Shown here piece after piece: positions 31,937 to 40,061 of a DNA stretch of 64,000 nt (position 1 is its first letter; each line of letters starts with the position of its first letter). The notes below the pieces were generated by a model. The model worked only from the letters and a program-made list of their open reading frames with translations. It had not been told where the DNA came from and did no database searches. The stretch lies in NCBI RefSeq assembly GCF_019468465.1, contig NZ_CP080519.1:10778501-10842500 (forward strand), read 5' to 3'. Both the position numbers and the translations under genes were made by a program. This DNA is from Amycolatopsis sp. DSM 110486 (GTDB lineage: Bacteria; Actinomycetota; Actinomycetes; Mycobacteriales; Pseudonocardiaceae).

Positions 31937-32554
31937 TCATCGGTCCCGCGGATCGCCCTCGGTCATCGCCCCGGCCACCTGGTCGTGCACGGTCAGCACG
32001 CGGGCGTCGAGCTCCTCGACCGGCACACCGACGTCACGCGCGAGCGCCTCGCGGAAGATGAGGTAGCCCTTGTACGCCGCGACCATGAACACGTGCATCG
32101 CGATCGCGTCGCCGTCGGCGGGCAGGGCACCGGTGGCCTGGTCGCGTTGGAGAGCGGCTCTCGTCTTCTCGATCTCGGGCAGAGCGTGGTAGTCCGGGTC
32201 GCCGTCGATCGCGAGCAGGGCCTCGACCAGCGTGGGCGCAGGGTTCGCGAGCGCGCTGCGGAACATCGCCTTGCGCCGGCCGAGGAACGACGCCTCCCAG
32301 TGCCGTTTCGCGCCGGCCGCCCATTCCCGGGCGCGATGGGCCACGGCCGCCCTCAGCAGGGATCGCCGGTCTCCGAAGTACTGGTAGATCTGGCCGCGGT
32401 TCACCCCGGAGCGGTCGGCGACCTCCTGCAGGTTCAGCCCGGCGAAGATCCCGTCGCGCTGGAGCAGGTCGAAAGTCGCCTGGAGGAGGTCGGCCTCGGT
32501 GCGGGCCCGGTCGCGCCCGCGCCGGCTCGACGCCTGCCCGGCGGTGTCGTTCAC
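31937..32554 (-). CDS. TetR-family transcriptional regulator
   Basis: 205 residues from GTG 32554 (GGGAG 5 nt upstream). The HTH is LNLQEVADRSGVNRGQIYQYFGDRRSLL, preceded by an Arg-rich tail (SSRRGRDRARTEADLL). The C-terminal ligand domain is helical. It lies 56 bp downstream of the CaiB/BaiF gene on the same strand, suggesting autoregulation within, or control of, the CoA-transferase/ABC operon. Confidence 0.9.
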   Translation of the reverse strand: MNDTAGQASSRRGRDRARTEADLLQATFDLLQRDGIFAGLNLQEVADRSGVNRGQIYQYFGDRRSLLRAAVAHRAREWAAGAKRHWEASFLGRRKAMFRSALANPAPTLVEALLAIDGDPDYHALPEIEKTRAALQRDQATGALPADGDAIAMHVFMVAAYKGYLIFREALARDVGVPVEELDARVLTVHDQVAGAMTEGDPRDR

Positions 32555-32610
32555 ATCATCTCCCGTGTGCACTCTTCTCACCTGCTCCGACCTCGCAGTC
32601 TAGTGATCGC

Positions 32611-33789
32611 TCACACCACACCCCGGCCCCGCAACGCGTCGAGCTCCGCGGTGGACAGGCCCAGCAGGCCGCCGAGCACCTCTTCGGTGTGCGCGCCCAA
32701 CGTCGTGCCGGCCCAGCGGACACTGCCGGGCGTCGCGCTCAGGTGCGGCAGCGGCGCGACCATCGGGACCTCGCCGAACTCCGCGTCGTCCACAGTGATC
32801 ACGGAGCCGCGGGCCCGGCAGTGCGGGTCGTTCATCAGGTCGGCGACGCTCATGATCGGCGACGCCGGAATGTCGGCGTCGCTCAGCAGTTTCACCACCT
32901 CGTCGGCGGTCAGCCGCGAGACCCACTCGCTGATGAGCGGGTACAGCTCGTCCTGGTGGCGGATCCGGGCGGGGCGGTCGGCGAAGCGCGGGTCGTCGGC
33001 CAGCTCGGGCTGGTTCATCACCGCGGACAGGCGCCGGAACAGCGAGTCGGTGCCCGCGTGCAGCGACACCCGGCGATCGTCGGACGTCACGAAGTCCGAC
33101 GCCGGGACGATGGCCGGGTTCTTGTTGCCCAGCCGTTCCCGGACCTGGCGGTCGAGGCCGTAGGCGGTCACCGAGTCCTCACTGGACCGCAACGCCGCCT
33201 CGTACAGCGCCAGGTCGATGACCTGGCCCGAGCCCGAACCGTGATCGCGGTGGTACAGCGCGGACACGACGGAGAACGCCGCGAGGTAGGCGCTCATGTA
33301 GTCGATCACCGAGTATCCGCTGCGCACCGGCGGCCGCTCCGGCTCGCCTGTGGCGTAGGTCAGTCCACTGTAGGCACTCGCGATCCGGTCGAACGCGCCG
33401 CGGTCGCGGTAGGGCCCGGTGAGGCCGAACCCCGTGAGGTACAACAGGATCGCCCGCGGGTTGAGGGGCTGCAGGTGCTCGGGCAGCATGCGGTAGCGCT
33501 CGAGCGTCGGCGGGCGGAAGTTCGTGACCACCACGTCGAAGTGCGGCACCAGCCGGTGGAACACGGCCTGCCCTTCGGACGTCCGGAGATCGAGCGCCAC
33601 GGACTTCTTGTTGCGTCCCTCCTGGAGCCAGCCCGGCGACCGCCCGCCGCCGCGGGTGAAATCGCCGACCTTCGGGTCTTCGATCTTGACCACCTCGGCG
33701 CCGAAGTCGCCCAGGATCGTCGCCGAGACCGGTCCGGCGAGGACGGTCGCGGCGTCGAGGACCCGGACACCGGCCAGCGCGTCGCTCAT
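32611..33789 (-). CDS. CaiB/BaiF family III CoA-transferase
   Basis: 392 residues. N-terminal LAGVRVLDAATVLAGPVSA and GAEVVKIEDPKVGD are family hallmarks, with RNKKSVALDLRTSEG; the catalytic Asp is in VIDYMSAYLAAFS near residue 165. It moves CoA between carboxylic acids without ATP. ATG 33789, GGAGGAC upstream. It closes an operon with the ABC importer, so it probably activates the imported acid (inference). Confidence 0.92.
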   Translation of the reverse strand: MSDALAGVRVLDAATVLAGPVSATILGDFGAEVVKIEDPKVGDFTRGGGRSPGWLQEGRNKKSVALDLRTSEGQAVFHRLVPHFDVVVTNFRPPTLERYRMLPEHLQPLNPRAILLYLTGFGLTGPYRDRGAFDRIASAYSGLTYATGEPERPPVRSGYSVIDYMSAYLAAFSVVSALYHRDHGSGSGQVIDLALYEAALRSSEDSVTAYGLDRQVRERLGNKNPAIVPASDFVTSDDRRVSLHAGTDSLFRRLSAVMNQPELADDPRFADRPARIRHQDELYPLISEWVSRLTADEVVKLLSDADIPASPIMSVADLMNDPHCRARGSVITVDDAEFGEVPMVAPLPHLSATPGSVRWAGTTLGAHTEEVLGGLLGLSTAELDALRGRGVV

Positions 33790-33829
33790 CGTGTGGTTGT
33801 CCTCCGTGCTCGCGTCGGGATGCGGGGGT

Positions 33830-34927
33830 TCACTTGCCTTGCGCCGCGTCGATCACGAGCGACAGGTCGATCAGCTCTTCGGGCTTCACCGGGGAGCCGA
33901 TCTGCAGCGTGTTCGGCACGGCCTGGTACATCTTCTGCAGGCTCGCCACCGATTCGGCGGGCACGTTGAAGTCGAACGGCACCGACGGCGCGATCCGCAG
34001 CGTGTCGACGGTCGTGCCGAGCTGCTGGGCCATCTTGGTCATCACGTCGGTGTCCTGGTGGTAGTCACCGGACAGGTGCGTGTTCACGGTCCGCTCCACC
34101 GCGCGGAAGAACGCGACACCCGCGTCGCGGTGTTCACCGAGCAGGTCGGTGGTTGCGAAGTAGCCGGCGATCTGCATGCTGTCCGGGTACCCGCCCTCGG
34201 CGTTGAACGCGGTGCCCGGCTTGATGCTCGCGGTGAACGGCGGGCCGAGGGTGGCGCCGTCGATCGAGCCGTTGTTGAGCGCCTGGACCATCGCGGCGAT
34301 GTCGCTGAACGGAGTCATCCGCACGTCGGCGGGCTTGAGGCCACCCTTGGTGATCAGGTCGTACAGCCCGTACTCCGACGGAGCCGCCAGGCCACCGGGG
34401 TTGACGCCGATGTTCTTGCCCTTCAGCGAAGCCGGGTTGAAGTCGCTCGCCTTGCTGCCGTACTTGGTGCTCATGTAGACGCCGCTGTCCGGAGAGGACG
34501 AAGCGACGCCGGAGACCCAGCGGATCGGGACGCCGTGGCGCAGCGCGTTGAAGACCAGTGCCTGCGCGCCGGCGTAGACGAGGTCGATCTTGTCCTGTCC
34601 CAGCAACGTGAGCAGGTTCGGCACTGTGTCGGTGACGAACGTGACGTCGAGGTTCTCCTTGCCGAACTCGCCGTAGACCTGGGCGAGCAGCGCCGGCGCT
34701 TCGAGCTCCAGTTTGGACGGGATGCCGACCTTGAGCGAAGCACGCTGCGCCAGCGGTTTGGGCGCGGGCGTGCCGGGCTTGCCCGACAGGCTCATGCCGG
34801 CCGGCAGCACGGACACCTGCTTGGCGTCGGTGGCCTGGTTCTGCTGCGACGACGGGGCACACGCGCTCGCGAACACCAGGCCCGCCGTGACGGCGGTGGC
34901 GCAGAGCGCCCGGGTGGTTCTGGACAT
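33830..34927 (-). CDS. ABC transporter substrate-binding lipoprotein (NitT/TauT type)
   Basis: 365 residues. A lipoprotein signal (TTRALCATAVTAGLVFASAC) places the lipidated Cys at about residue 23. LKVGIPSKLELEAPALLAQVYGEFGKENLDV and the VGVNPGG-type segment match the SsuA/TauA/NMT1 class that binds sulfonates, thiamine precursors or aromatic acids. ATG 34927 with GGAGAG upstream. The ligand is not predictable; the adjacent CoA-transferase favours a carboxylate. Confidence 0.9.
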   Translation of the reverse strand: MSRTTRALCATAVTAGLVFASACAPSSQQNQATDAKQVSVLPAGMSLSGKPGTPAPKPLAQRASLKVGIPSKLELEAPALLAQVYGEFGKENLDVTFVTDTVPNLLTLLGQDKIDLVYAGAQALVFNALRHGVPIRWVSGVASSSPDSGVYMSTKYGSKASDFNPASLKGKNIGVNPGGLAAPSEYGLYDLITKGGLKPADVRMTPFSDIAAMVQALNNGSIDGATLGPPFTASIKPGTAFNAEGGYPDSMQIAGYFATTDLLGEHRDAGVAFFRAVERTVNTHLSGDYHQDTDVMTKMAQQLGTTVDTLRIAPSVPFDFNVPAESVASLQKMYQAVPNTLQIGSPVKPEELIDLSLVIDAAQGK

Positions 34928-34974
34928 GGCTCTCCTGAGGAAAACACGGGAAGGGGTGGGGGACGGGGAGGGAC

Positions 34975-35832
34975 TCAGGACCGGCGCAGGCGCGGCCGCT
35001 GCTGGGGGACGGCGAACTTCAGCGCGAGGCTGACGAGGCCGGTGAAGGCCACGCCGATCACCCCGGCGATGATCACGCCGGCGTACATCGTCGCGGGGTC
35101 GAACACCTGGGAGCGCTGGAAGATCAGGTAGCCGAGGCCACTGTCGCCCGACACCATCTCGATGCCGACGATCACGAGGATGCCGATGCCCGCGGTCAGC
35201 CGGATCGAGGTCGCGATGGCGGGCAGCGCTGCGGGGAGGATGACGTGGCGCAGCAGCTGGGTGCGTTTGGCGCCGAGCACTTCCGCGGCGTCGCGGTAGC
35301 CCTGCTCGACCGACAGCACCGCGGTGGTGGAAGCGAGTACGACGATGAAGAATACGGACACGCCGACCAGGACGATCTGCGGCAGCCCACCGAGGCCGAA
35401 GATGAGCAGGAACACGGGGAACAGCGCCAGCTTCGGCAGCGTGTACAGCGCGACCAGCGTGTGTTCCAGCGCAGCCCGGGCGATCCACGACAGTCCGAGG
35501 AGGACACCGAGCGCCACGCCGGCCACGACGCCGATCCCGTAGCCGATCACGAGTTTGCGCACGGTGTCGACGATGGCGTCGGTCATCACACCGTCCTGAA
35601 TGGACTGCACGCCCGCCTGCCAGATCACGCTGGGGGCAGGGAAGAACCGGGTGTCGAGGATGCCGAACTGCGCGGTGAGCTCCCAGACCACGACGATCAG
35701 CACCGGGGTCGCCCAGGCCAGCGTGAGGGTCACGCCGCGGCGGCGCCGGGCGTGTCGCTGCGGCGCCAGCTCGGCGGGACCGGGTGTGCGCCGGACGAGC
35801 TCACGACCTCCGAGCTCCTCATGCGACGTCAT
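34975..35832 (-). CDS. ABC transporter permease (NitT/TauT type)
   Basis: 285 residues from ATG 35832. Six membrane helices, with the EAA loop as DAAEVLGAKRTQLLRHVILPAALP. The start overlaps the ATPase stop by 14 bp; an in-frame GTG at 35859 is the alternative. It forms a homodimeric channel with the ATPase at 35819-36607. Confidence 0.9.
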   Translation of the reverse strand: MTSHEELGGRELVRRTPGPAELAPQRHARRRRGVTLTLAWATPVLIVVVWELTAQFGILDTRFFPAPSVIWQAGVQSIQDGVMTDAIVDTVRKLVIGYGIGVVAGVALGVLLGLSWIARAALEHTLVALYTLPKLALFPVFLLIFGLGGLPQIVLVGVSVFFIVVLASTTAVLSVEQGYRDAAEVLGAKRTQLLRHVILPAALPAIATSIRLTAGIGILVIVGIEMVSGDSGLGYLIFQRSQVFDPATMYAGVIIAGVIGVAFTGLVSLALKFAVPQQRPRLRRS

Positions 35833-36607
35833 GAGCGTGCTCACGTTCTTCCACCTCACCTTTCAGGAGCCGCCAGATGTGGTCTTCGAGGGCGCCGAAC
35901 TCGGCCGCCGAACGCGCGGCGCGGGTGCGCGGCCGGGCGAACGGGACCTCGATGTCGTCGAGGATGCGCCCGGGCCGCGAGGACATGACGACGACGCGGT
36001 CGGCCAGCAGCAGTGCCTCGTCGATGGCATGGGTGACGAACAGGATGGTGCGCCGGTGCGCCTCCCACACCCGCAGCAGCTCCTGTTGCAGGACCAGGCG
36101 CAGCTGCGCGTCGAGGGCGGCGAACGGCTCGTCCATCAGGAGGATCTCGGGGTTGGCCACGAACGCCCGGGCCAGGGCCACGCGCTGGCGCATGCCGCCG
36201 GAAAGCGTGGCCGGGTAGGCGGATTCGAAGCCGGAGACGCCGGCGCGCTCGATCCAGTCGCGGGCCACCTCGTTGGCCCTCGGCCGTGAGACGCCGGCGA
36301 TGTCGAGCGGGAGCCGCACGTTGGCGAGCACGGTCTTCCAGGGGAAGATGCCGTAGTCCTGGAAGACCATGGAGCACAGCGGCGAATCCGCGTCCGCACG
36401 ATCGATCACGATCTCGCCGGCCGAGGGCGCGGCCAGCCCCGCGACGATCCGCAGCAACGTCGACTTTCCGCAGCCGGACGGGCCGACGATGGCGACGAAC
36501 TGTCCTCTTTCGACGGTCAGGTCGACCGGGCCCAGCGCGTGGACCGCGTGGCCGCGGGAAACGAACGTCCGCTCGACGCCCGTCGCGCTGATCACGACGT
36601 CGGACAT
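35819..36607 (-). CDS. ABC transporter ATP-binding protein (NitT/TauT type)
   Basis: 262 residues. Walker A GPSGCGKST, Q-loop VFQDYGIFPWKT, signature LSGGMRQR, Walker B ILLMDEPFAALD and the His switch VTHAIDEA are all intact. ATG 36607 with GGAGGAGG upstream. It overlaps the preceding hydrolase gene by 16 bp and the permease start by 14 bp: tight translational coupling. Confidence 0.93.
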   Translation of the reverse strand: MSDVVISATGVERTFVSRGHAVHALGPVDLTVERGQFVAIVGPSGCGKSTLLRIVAGLAAPSAGEIVIDRADADSPLCSMVFQDYGIFPWKTVLANVRLPLDIAGVSRPRANEVARDWIERAGVSGFESAYPATLSGGMRQRVALARAFVANPEILLMDEPFAALDAQLRLVLQQELLRVWEAHRRTILFVTHAIDEALLLADRVVVMSSRPGRILDDIEVPFARPRTRAARSAAEFGALEDHIWRLLKGEVEEREHAHDVA

Positions 36608-37527
36608 GCGGCCTCCTCCTGGTGGGTGTGGTCGAGGATCGTCGGGAAGGGTGCGTTCGCGAGCCACTCCCCCGCGGCCCGGTCGCCGTGCACGCGGTCG
36701 GCGAACGCCGTGGCGACCGCGGAGATCGCGGCCGCCGTCGGGCTGTTTTCGGTGTCGTGGCGTGGGATTCCGCCGAGCTGGTGGTCGCCGTCGTGGACTA
36801 CGGCGAGGTGCTTGAACCGTGAGCGCGCCCGGTCGTACGGCTCGCGGCGCCACTCGACGCCCTCGCCGCGGGCACCGAAGTCACGCGTGCCCGTGACGAC
36901 CAGCAGGGGCAGCTCGACGTCGTGCCAGGAGTCCGGCGTGAGCCCGCGGTCGCCGCTTCCCTGCGGTGACAACAGGATTCCGCCCGCGACGGCCGGGTGG
37001 GTGAAGGTCTCGTGGCCGGACAGGCGCGCGCCCAGGAGGAGCTGGGCGGTGTAGGCGCCGAACGAGTGCCCGGCGAGCAGTACGTGGTCGGGCCTCAGGT
37101 TCGGCTTGGCGGCGAGCGCGTCGAGCACCGCGTGCACCCGGCCGACCCGCGACAGCCAGTGTTCCGGGTCGAAAAGCAGTGCGTGCATCCGTTGCTTGGC
37201 CACGGGATCCGCGGGCCAGGTTCGTTCGTCCACACCGGACAGGCCGAGCTCCGGACCTGCGAGCTCGAAGGCATCGCGGAACTGCGGGTGCAGCACCGCG
37301 TAGCCGTGGGACGCGAGGTGGTGGCCGAAGCCCGCGTACCCGCGGTGGCTCCCGCCCAGCCCGTGACACAGGACGACAACCGGCTTTTCCCCGGTACTGT
37401 CCGGTTCTTGCGCGAAAACGGCGACCCGCTGCCCGTCCGCGGTCGCCCATTCGTCGACTTCACCCGTGACGACCCGATGGCGTCCCGGCCGGGCCCACCG
37501 GGGGTCCGGGTGCTCGTTGCAGCCCAC
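36592..37527 (-). CDS. alpha/beta hydrolase (dienelactone hydrolase/PAF-acetylhydrolase-like)
   Basis: 311 residues. VVVLCHGLGGSHRGYAG is the oxyanion region, AGHSFGAYTAQ the Ser nucleophile elbow, and HDGDHQLGG supplies the distal His. The GTG start has AGGAG 6 nt upstream. It is the first gene of the ABC operon and lies next to a strong inverted repeat, so an ester substrate may be hydrolysed and its acid product handled with the transporter and CoA-transferase (inference). Confidence 0.87.
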   Translation of the reverse strand: MGCNEHPDPRWARPGRHRVVTGEVDEWATADGQRVAVFAQEPDSTGEKPVVVLCHGLGGSHRGYAGFGHHLASHGYAVLHPQFRDAFELAGPELGLSGVDERTWPADPVAKQRMHALLFDPEHWLSRVGRVHAVLDALAAKPNLRPDHVLLAGHSFGAYTAQLLLGARLSGHETFTHPAVAGGILLSPQGSGDRGLTPDSWHDVELPLLVVTGTRDFGARGEGVEWRREPYDRARSRFKHLAVVHDGDHQLGGIPRHDTENSPTAAAISAVATAFADRVHGDRAAGEWLANAPFPTILDHTHQEEAACPTS

Positions 37528-37535
37528 GCTGGCTC

Positions 37536-37572
37536 CTAACTAGCGACTTGTTAGTAACGTAATGCTAGTTAG
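37536..37572. promoter_or_regulatory. operator: CTAACTAGC-N19-GCTAGTTAG
   Basis: Perfect 9-bp inverted arms, and the spacer itself contains GTTAGTAAC, a second small palindrome. It lies 9-45 bp upstream of the hydrolase/ABC operon start, over its likely promoter. The AT-rich TAGTTAG half-site fits MarR or TetR regulators; the TetR gene in the same operon (31937-32554) is the obvious candidate. Confidence 0.6.
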
Positions 37573-37578
37573 CCGGCG

Positions 37579-37890
37579 TTGACAAGACTCGTCGCGGAAG
37601 TGGCGGGGCGCGAGCACTCTCCGTGGCTGCGCAGTGACCACCGACCGGTCATGGACAACGCCTACCCGGAGCTCGTCGAGGCGCTCGACCGGCGGGGCGG
37701 CCCGCGGTTCGTGGCGGACAGGGAGATCGTGGCGTTCGACGGCGACAACACCAGCTTCGCCGCGCTGCAGCCGCGCATCCGCCTCACCACGGCGCAGCGC
37801 AAGCAACGGCTGGCGCGCAAGGCCGACCCGTGGCGGGACCTGGCGAAGCGCGCGGGTTCCGCGGAGGCGGCACTGGCTTCGCTGCGCTGA
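37579..37890 (+). pseudogene. remnant of an ATP-dependent DNA ligase (LigD-ligase type)
   Basis: About 100 residues resembling the middle of the adenylation domain: VMDNAYPELVEALDR, RFVADREIVAFDGDNTSFAALQ (the DGEIVAFD region, here with Arg for Gly) and the start of the next segment. The KxDG adenylation lysine is absent upstream and the frame ends before the OB domain, so it cannot be a working ligase. Several DNA-damage ligases occur in actinomycetes; this is a decayed copy. No clear SD. Confidence 0.55.
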
Positions 37891-37970
37891 CGCGCGCCGG
37901 GCGGACAAAACACCTGAGCCACACTGGCACCAGGTGGACAGATCTCGCCGATCGCGCCGACACTGGTGTC

Positions 37971-38339
37971 ATGGTCAGCCCACGGCCAGGCCCGATCCGG
38001 TGGCTGCGCTACGTCTACGGCGCGCGGCTCCCCGATGAGTACCGCCCGTGGGTGCTGCACGACGCGACCGCCCGGACCTGGGTGCTGCGGTTCGCGCTCC
38101 GCGTGTTCTTCGAGGCACTGCCCTGGCTCACCGCCGGGTTCCTCCTGCTGGTGTTCCTCACGCCGCTGCCGGCGGGTCTGGTGCTGCTCGGGTTGCTGAT
38201 GGCGCTGGTGCTGGGACTCTTCCTCACCCTCGGCAGCGCCGACGAGCTCGCCGAAGTGCGTCTCGCCAAGCACGGCTTCCCACCGAACACCGGCAAAGAA
38301 GTCCGGAAACGTCGCGGCGGTGCCGGAACATGGCCGTGA
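37971..38339 (+). CDS. DUF5313-like small membrane protein
   Basis: 122 residues. N-terminal PGPIRWLRYVYGARLPDEYR precedes two membrane helices (WLTAGFLLLVFLTPLPAG and LVLLGLLMALVLGLFLTLG), ending basic. This layout matches the actinobacterial DUF5313 family, of unknown function. ATG 37971; the SD is weak. The 165 bp after it (38340-38504) contain only a short hydrophobic frame lacking an SD. Confidence 0.75.
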   Translation: MVSPRPGPIRWLRYVYGARLPDEYRPWVLHDATARTWVLRFALRVFFEALPWLTAGFLLLVFLTPLPAGLVLLGLLMALVLGLFLTLGSADELAEVRLAKHGFPPNTGKEVRKRRGGAGTWP

Positions 38340-38504
38340 CGCCGTGGCAGGACCCTGTCGCGCCACCGCACCGGCGCTGTGGAGAGCCACTCGGCCGATA
38401 AGGCCCAGGTGCCCTGCCGGCGTGGGCCTCGGTCGTCCGCGGGGTGGGCATGGTCTTCATCGCGCTCGTCGCCATCCTCGGCTTCGTCGCCACCGGCTGA
38501 GGCG

Positions 38505-38744
38505 CTACCCGCCGACGGTGACGGTGCGCCGCGCCGGGCCGTTGGCGCTGCGCGGCACGATCGGGACGACGCCGAGAGCACTCAGCACGGCGACGAAACC
38601 GTTTTCGATCTGCGTTTCGGTGCTGGGCCAGTAGCCGACGGTTTCGCACATGAACTCGTCGCACTGCTCGGGCGGCGGCCCGGCGCAACCGGTGGCGAGC
38701 AAGACGACGGCGGCGGCCGAGGCGGCCAGACGCAAACGTGACAC
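38505..38744 (-). CDS. small lipoprotein, unknown
   Basis: 79 residues from GTG 38744. A clear lipoprotein signal, AASAAAVVLLATGC, puts the acylated Cys at about residue 20; the mature part has two more cysteines (QCDEFMC) that could form a disulphide. AAGGGG lies about 10 nt upstream. It follows the membrane-protein gene on the same strand by 20 bp. Function unknown. Confidence 0.75.
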   Translation of the reverse strand: MSRLRLAASAAAVVLLATGCAGPPPEQCDEFMCETVGYWPSTETQIENGFVAVLSALGVVPIVPRSANGPARRTVTVGG

Positions 38745-38764
38745 GGCGGAACCCCTTCCCGGGC

Positions 38765-39130
38765 TCAGACGACGGCAGGCTGCCGGCGGCGGACGATCAG
38801 CGTGATCACGGCGATGGCCAGCACGATCGCCACCACGGCCTGGTAGTACCCGGTGATCACGCTGATCAGGGCGCTCACCACGCCGATCACCTCCATGGCC
38901 ACCCCCAGCGTCGCCGCCCACGCGTGCCGCGCCAGGAACGCCGCGGCCACGGCGACGAGCACCGCGATCACGGGGTTCAGCACGAGCACGAGCCACACCG
39001 ACCCCGGCACGTCCTGGCCGTGGTCGAGGCGTTCGAGCACCGTGAGCAGCTGCACCACCCAGATCCCGATCGACGCCACCGCCTGCACGGCCATCACCCA
39101 CCGCGCGGTCCTGACCTGCCACCCGCCCAC
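38765..39130 (-). CDS. four-helix membrane protein, unknown
   Basis: 121 residues with four hydrophobic segments (VMAVQAVASIGIWVVQLL, VWLVLVLNPVIAVLVAVAA, WAATLGVAMEVIGVVSALI, AVVAIVLAIAVITLIV). GTG start with GGAGGGG 6 nt upstream. Probably co-transcribed with the small lipoprotein 20 bp downstream. No family recognised with confidence. Confidence 0.8.
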   Translation of the reverse strand: MGGWQVRTARWVMAVQAVASIGIWVVQLLTVLERLDHGQDVPGSVWLVLVLNPVIAVLVAVAAAFLARHAWAATLGVAMEVIGVVSALISVITGYYQAVVAIVLAIAVITLIVRRRQPAVV

Positions 39131-39202
39131 GACGCACCCCTCCTCCGGTTGATCACCGGGGACGGTAACCGCGGACGGCGGGAGCCCTCCCGAGCGTGTC
39201 CG

Positions 39203-39988
39203 CTACCTGCCGCCCGACTCCAGCACGTCGGCGAGGTACCGCACCGCCAGCTCCTCGGCCCGGTCACGCCGCTCGACGTCGCCGCGCCAGCGCCGGTACA
39301 GCTCGATGCTCGCCAGCACCGCAGCCCCGGCCTCCTTCGTGTCGTACCCGCAGACGGTGGCCCGCAGCTCACGCGCCTCTTCCGGAGCGGCGAACTCCAG
39401 CCGGCGGACGCCTCGAGGAGAAATGCCGGCGCGCGCGGCGATCAGCGGCCCCAGGACGGTTTCCCTCAGGAAAGCCAGGAATCCTAGGACGTCGAACAGC
39501 TCGCCGCGCCCGAGTTTCGTGGCCGCGTAGTGGACCCACACCCAGAACCGGTCTTCGAGCCACTGTTCGTCCAGCGGCTCCTTGGCGAGGGGCGCGGCGG
39601 CGAGGGCCCGGGTCAGCGCACCGTCGCGCTCCCAAAGTATCTTCGGGTCGCTCGTCCGCTCGCCGAAATCGGCCACTCGCACGAACTTGAAGTCCACGTG
39701 CAGCAAGCGCGGCCCGGTCAGGGTGATGACCAGCCGCGGCTCGCCGACGTGCTCGCCGGTGAAGCCCGCGACGAGGTCGACCCACGAGCCGATCAACGCG
39801 AACCTCTCGGCCATCACCGCGTTGAACGCTTCATCGGAAACGACCACGAGGACGTCGACGTCGGAGTAGACGTCGGGCTCGCCGTGGGCGATCGAGCCGC
39901 TGACGGCCACCCCGGCCACGCGTGGGTCGCGGCTGATCTTCGGGAGCACGTCGTCGAGGAACTCGCGGTGCTGCGCGGGAACGGTCAT
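39203..39988 (-). CDS. nucleotidyltransferase-domain protein (aminoglycoside-adenylyltransferase-like)
   Basis: 261 residues. The pol-beta-type active site GS-x9-D-x-D is present as SGSIAHGEPDVYSDVDVLVV, with a third acidic residue in LLHVDFKFV. A helical C-terminal domain follows (WVWVHYAATKLGRGELFDVL). Such proteins adenylylate small molecules, including antibiotics, or act as MNT toxins/antitoxins. ATG 39988 with AAAGGAAGG upstream. No partner gene indicates a toxin system. Confidence 0.85.
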   Translation of the reverse strand: MTVPAQHREFLDDVLPKISRDPRVAGVAVSGSIAHGEPDVYSDVDVLVVVSDEAFNAVMAERFALIGSWVDLVAGFTGEHVGEPRLVITLTGPRLLHVDFKFVRVADFGERTSDPKILWERDGALTRALAAAPLAKEPLDEQWLEDRFWVWVHYAATKLGRGELFDVLGFLAFLRETVLGPLIAARAGISPRGVRRLEFAAPEEARELRATVCGYDTKEAGAAVLASIELYRRWRGDVERRDRAEELAVRYLADVLESGGR

Positions 39989-40061
39989 GACCTTCCTTTC
40001 GGCAGGAGCAAAGTCGGGCAAAGTAGCACGACACCGCTCCGGCCGGCACGCGAATAAGCGC

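Noticed and set aside
38398..38502. Short hydrophobic frame (GMVFIALVAILGFVATG) after the DUF5313 gene
   Set aside because: No SD and no good start codon before the hydrophobic stretch; a chance frame is more likely than a 20-30 residue protein.
39203..39988. MNT/HEPN-type toxin-antitoxin pair
   Set aside because: The nucleotidyltransferase has a helical extension of its own and no adjacent HEPN gene, so a two-gene toxin system is not supported.
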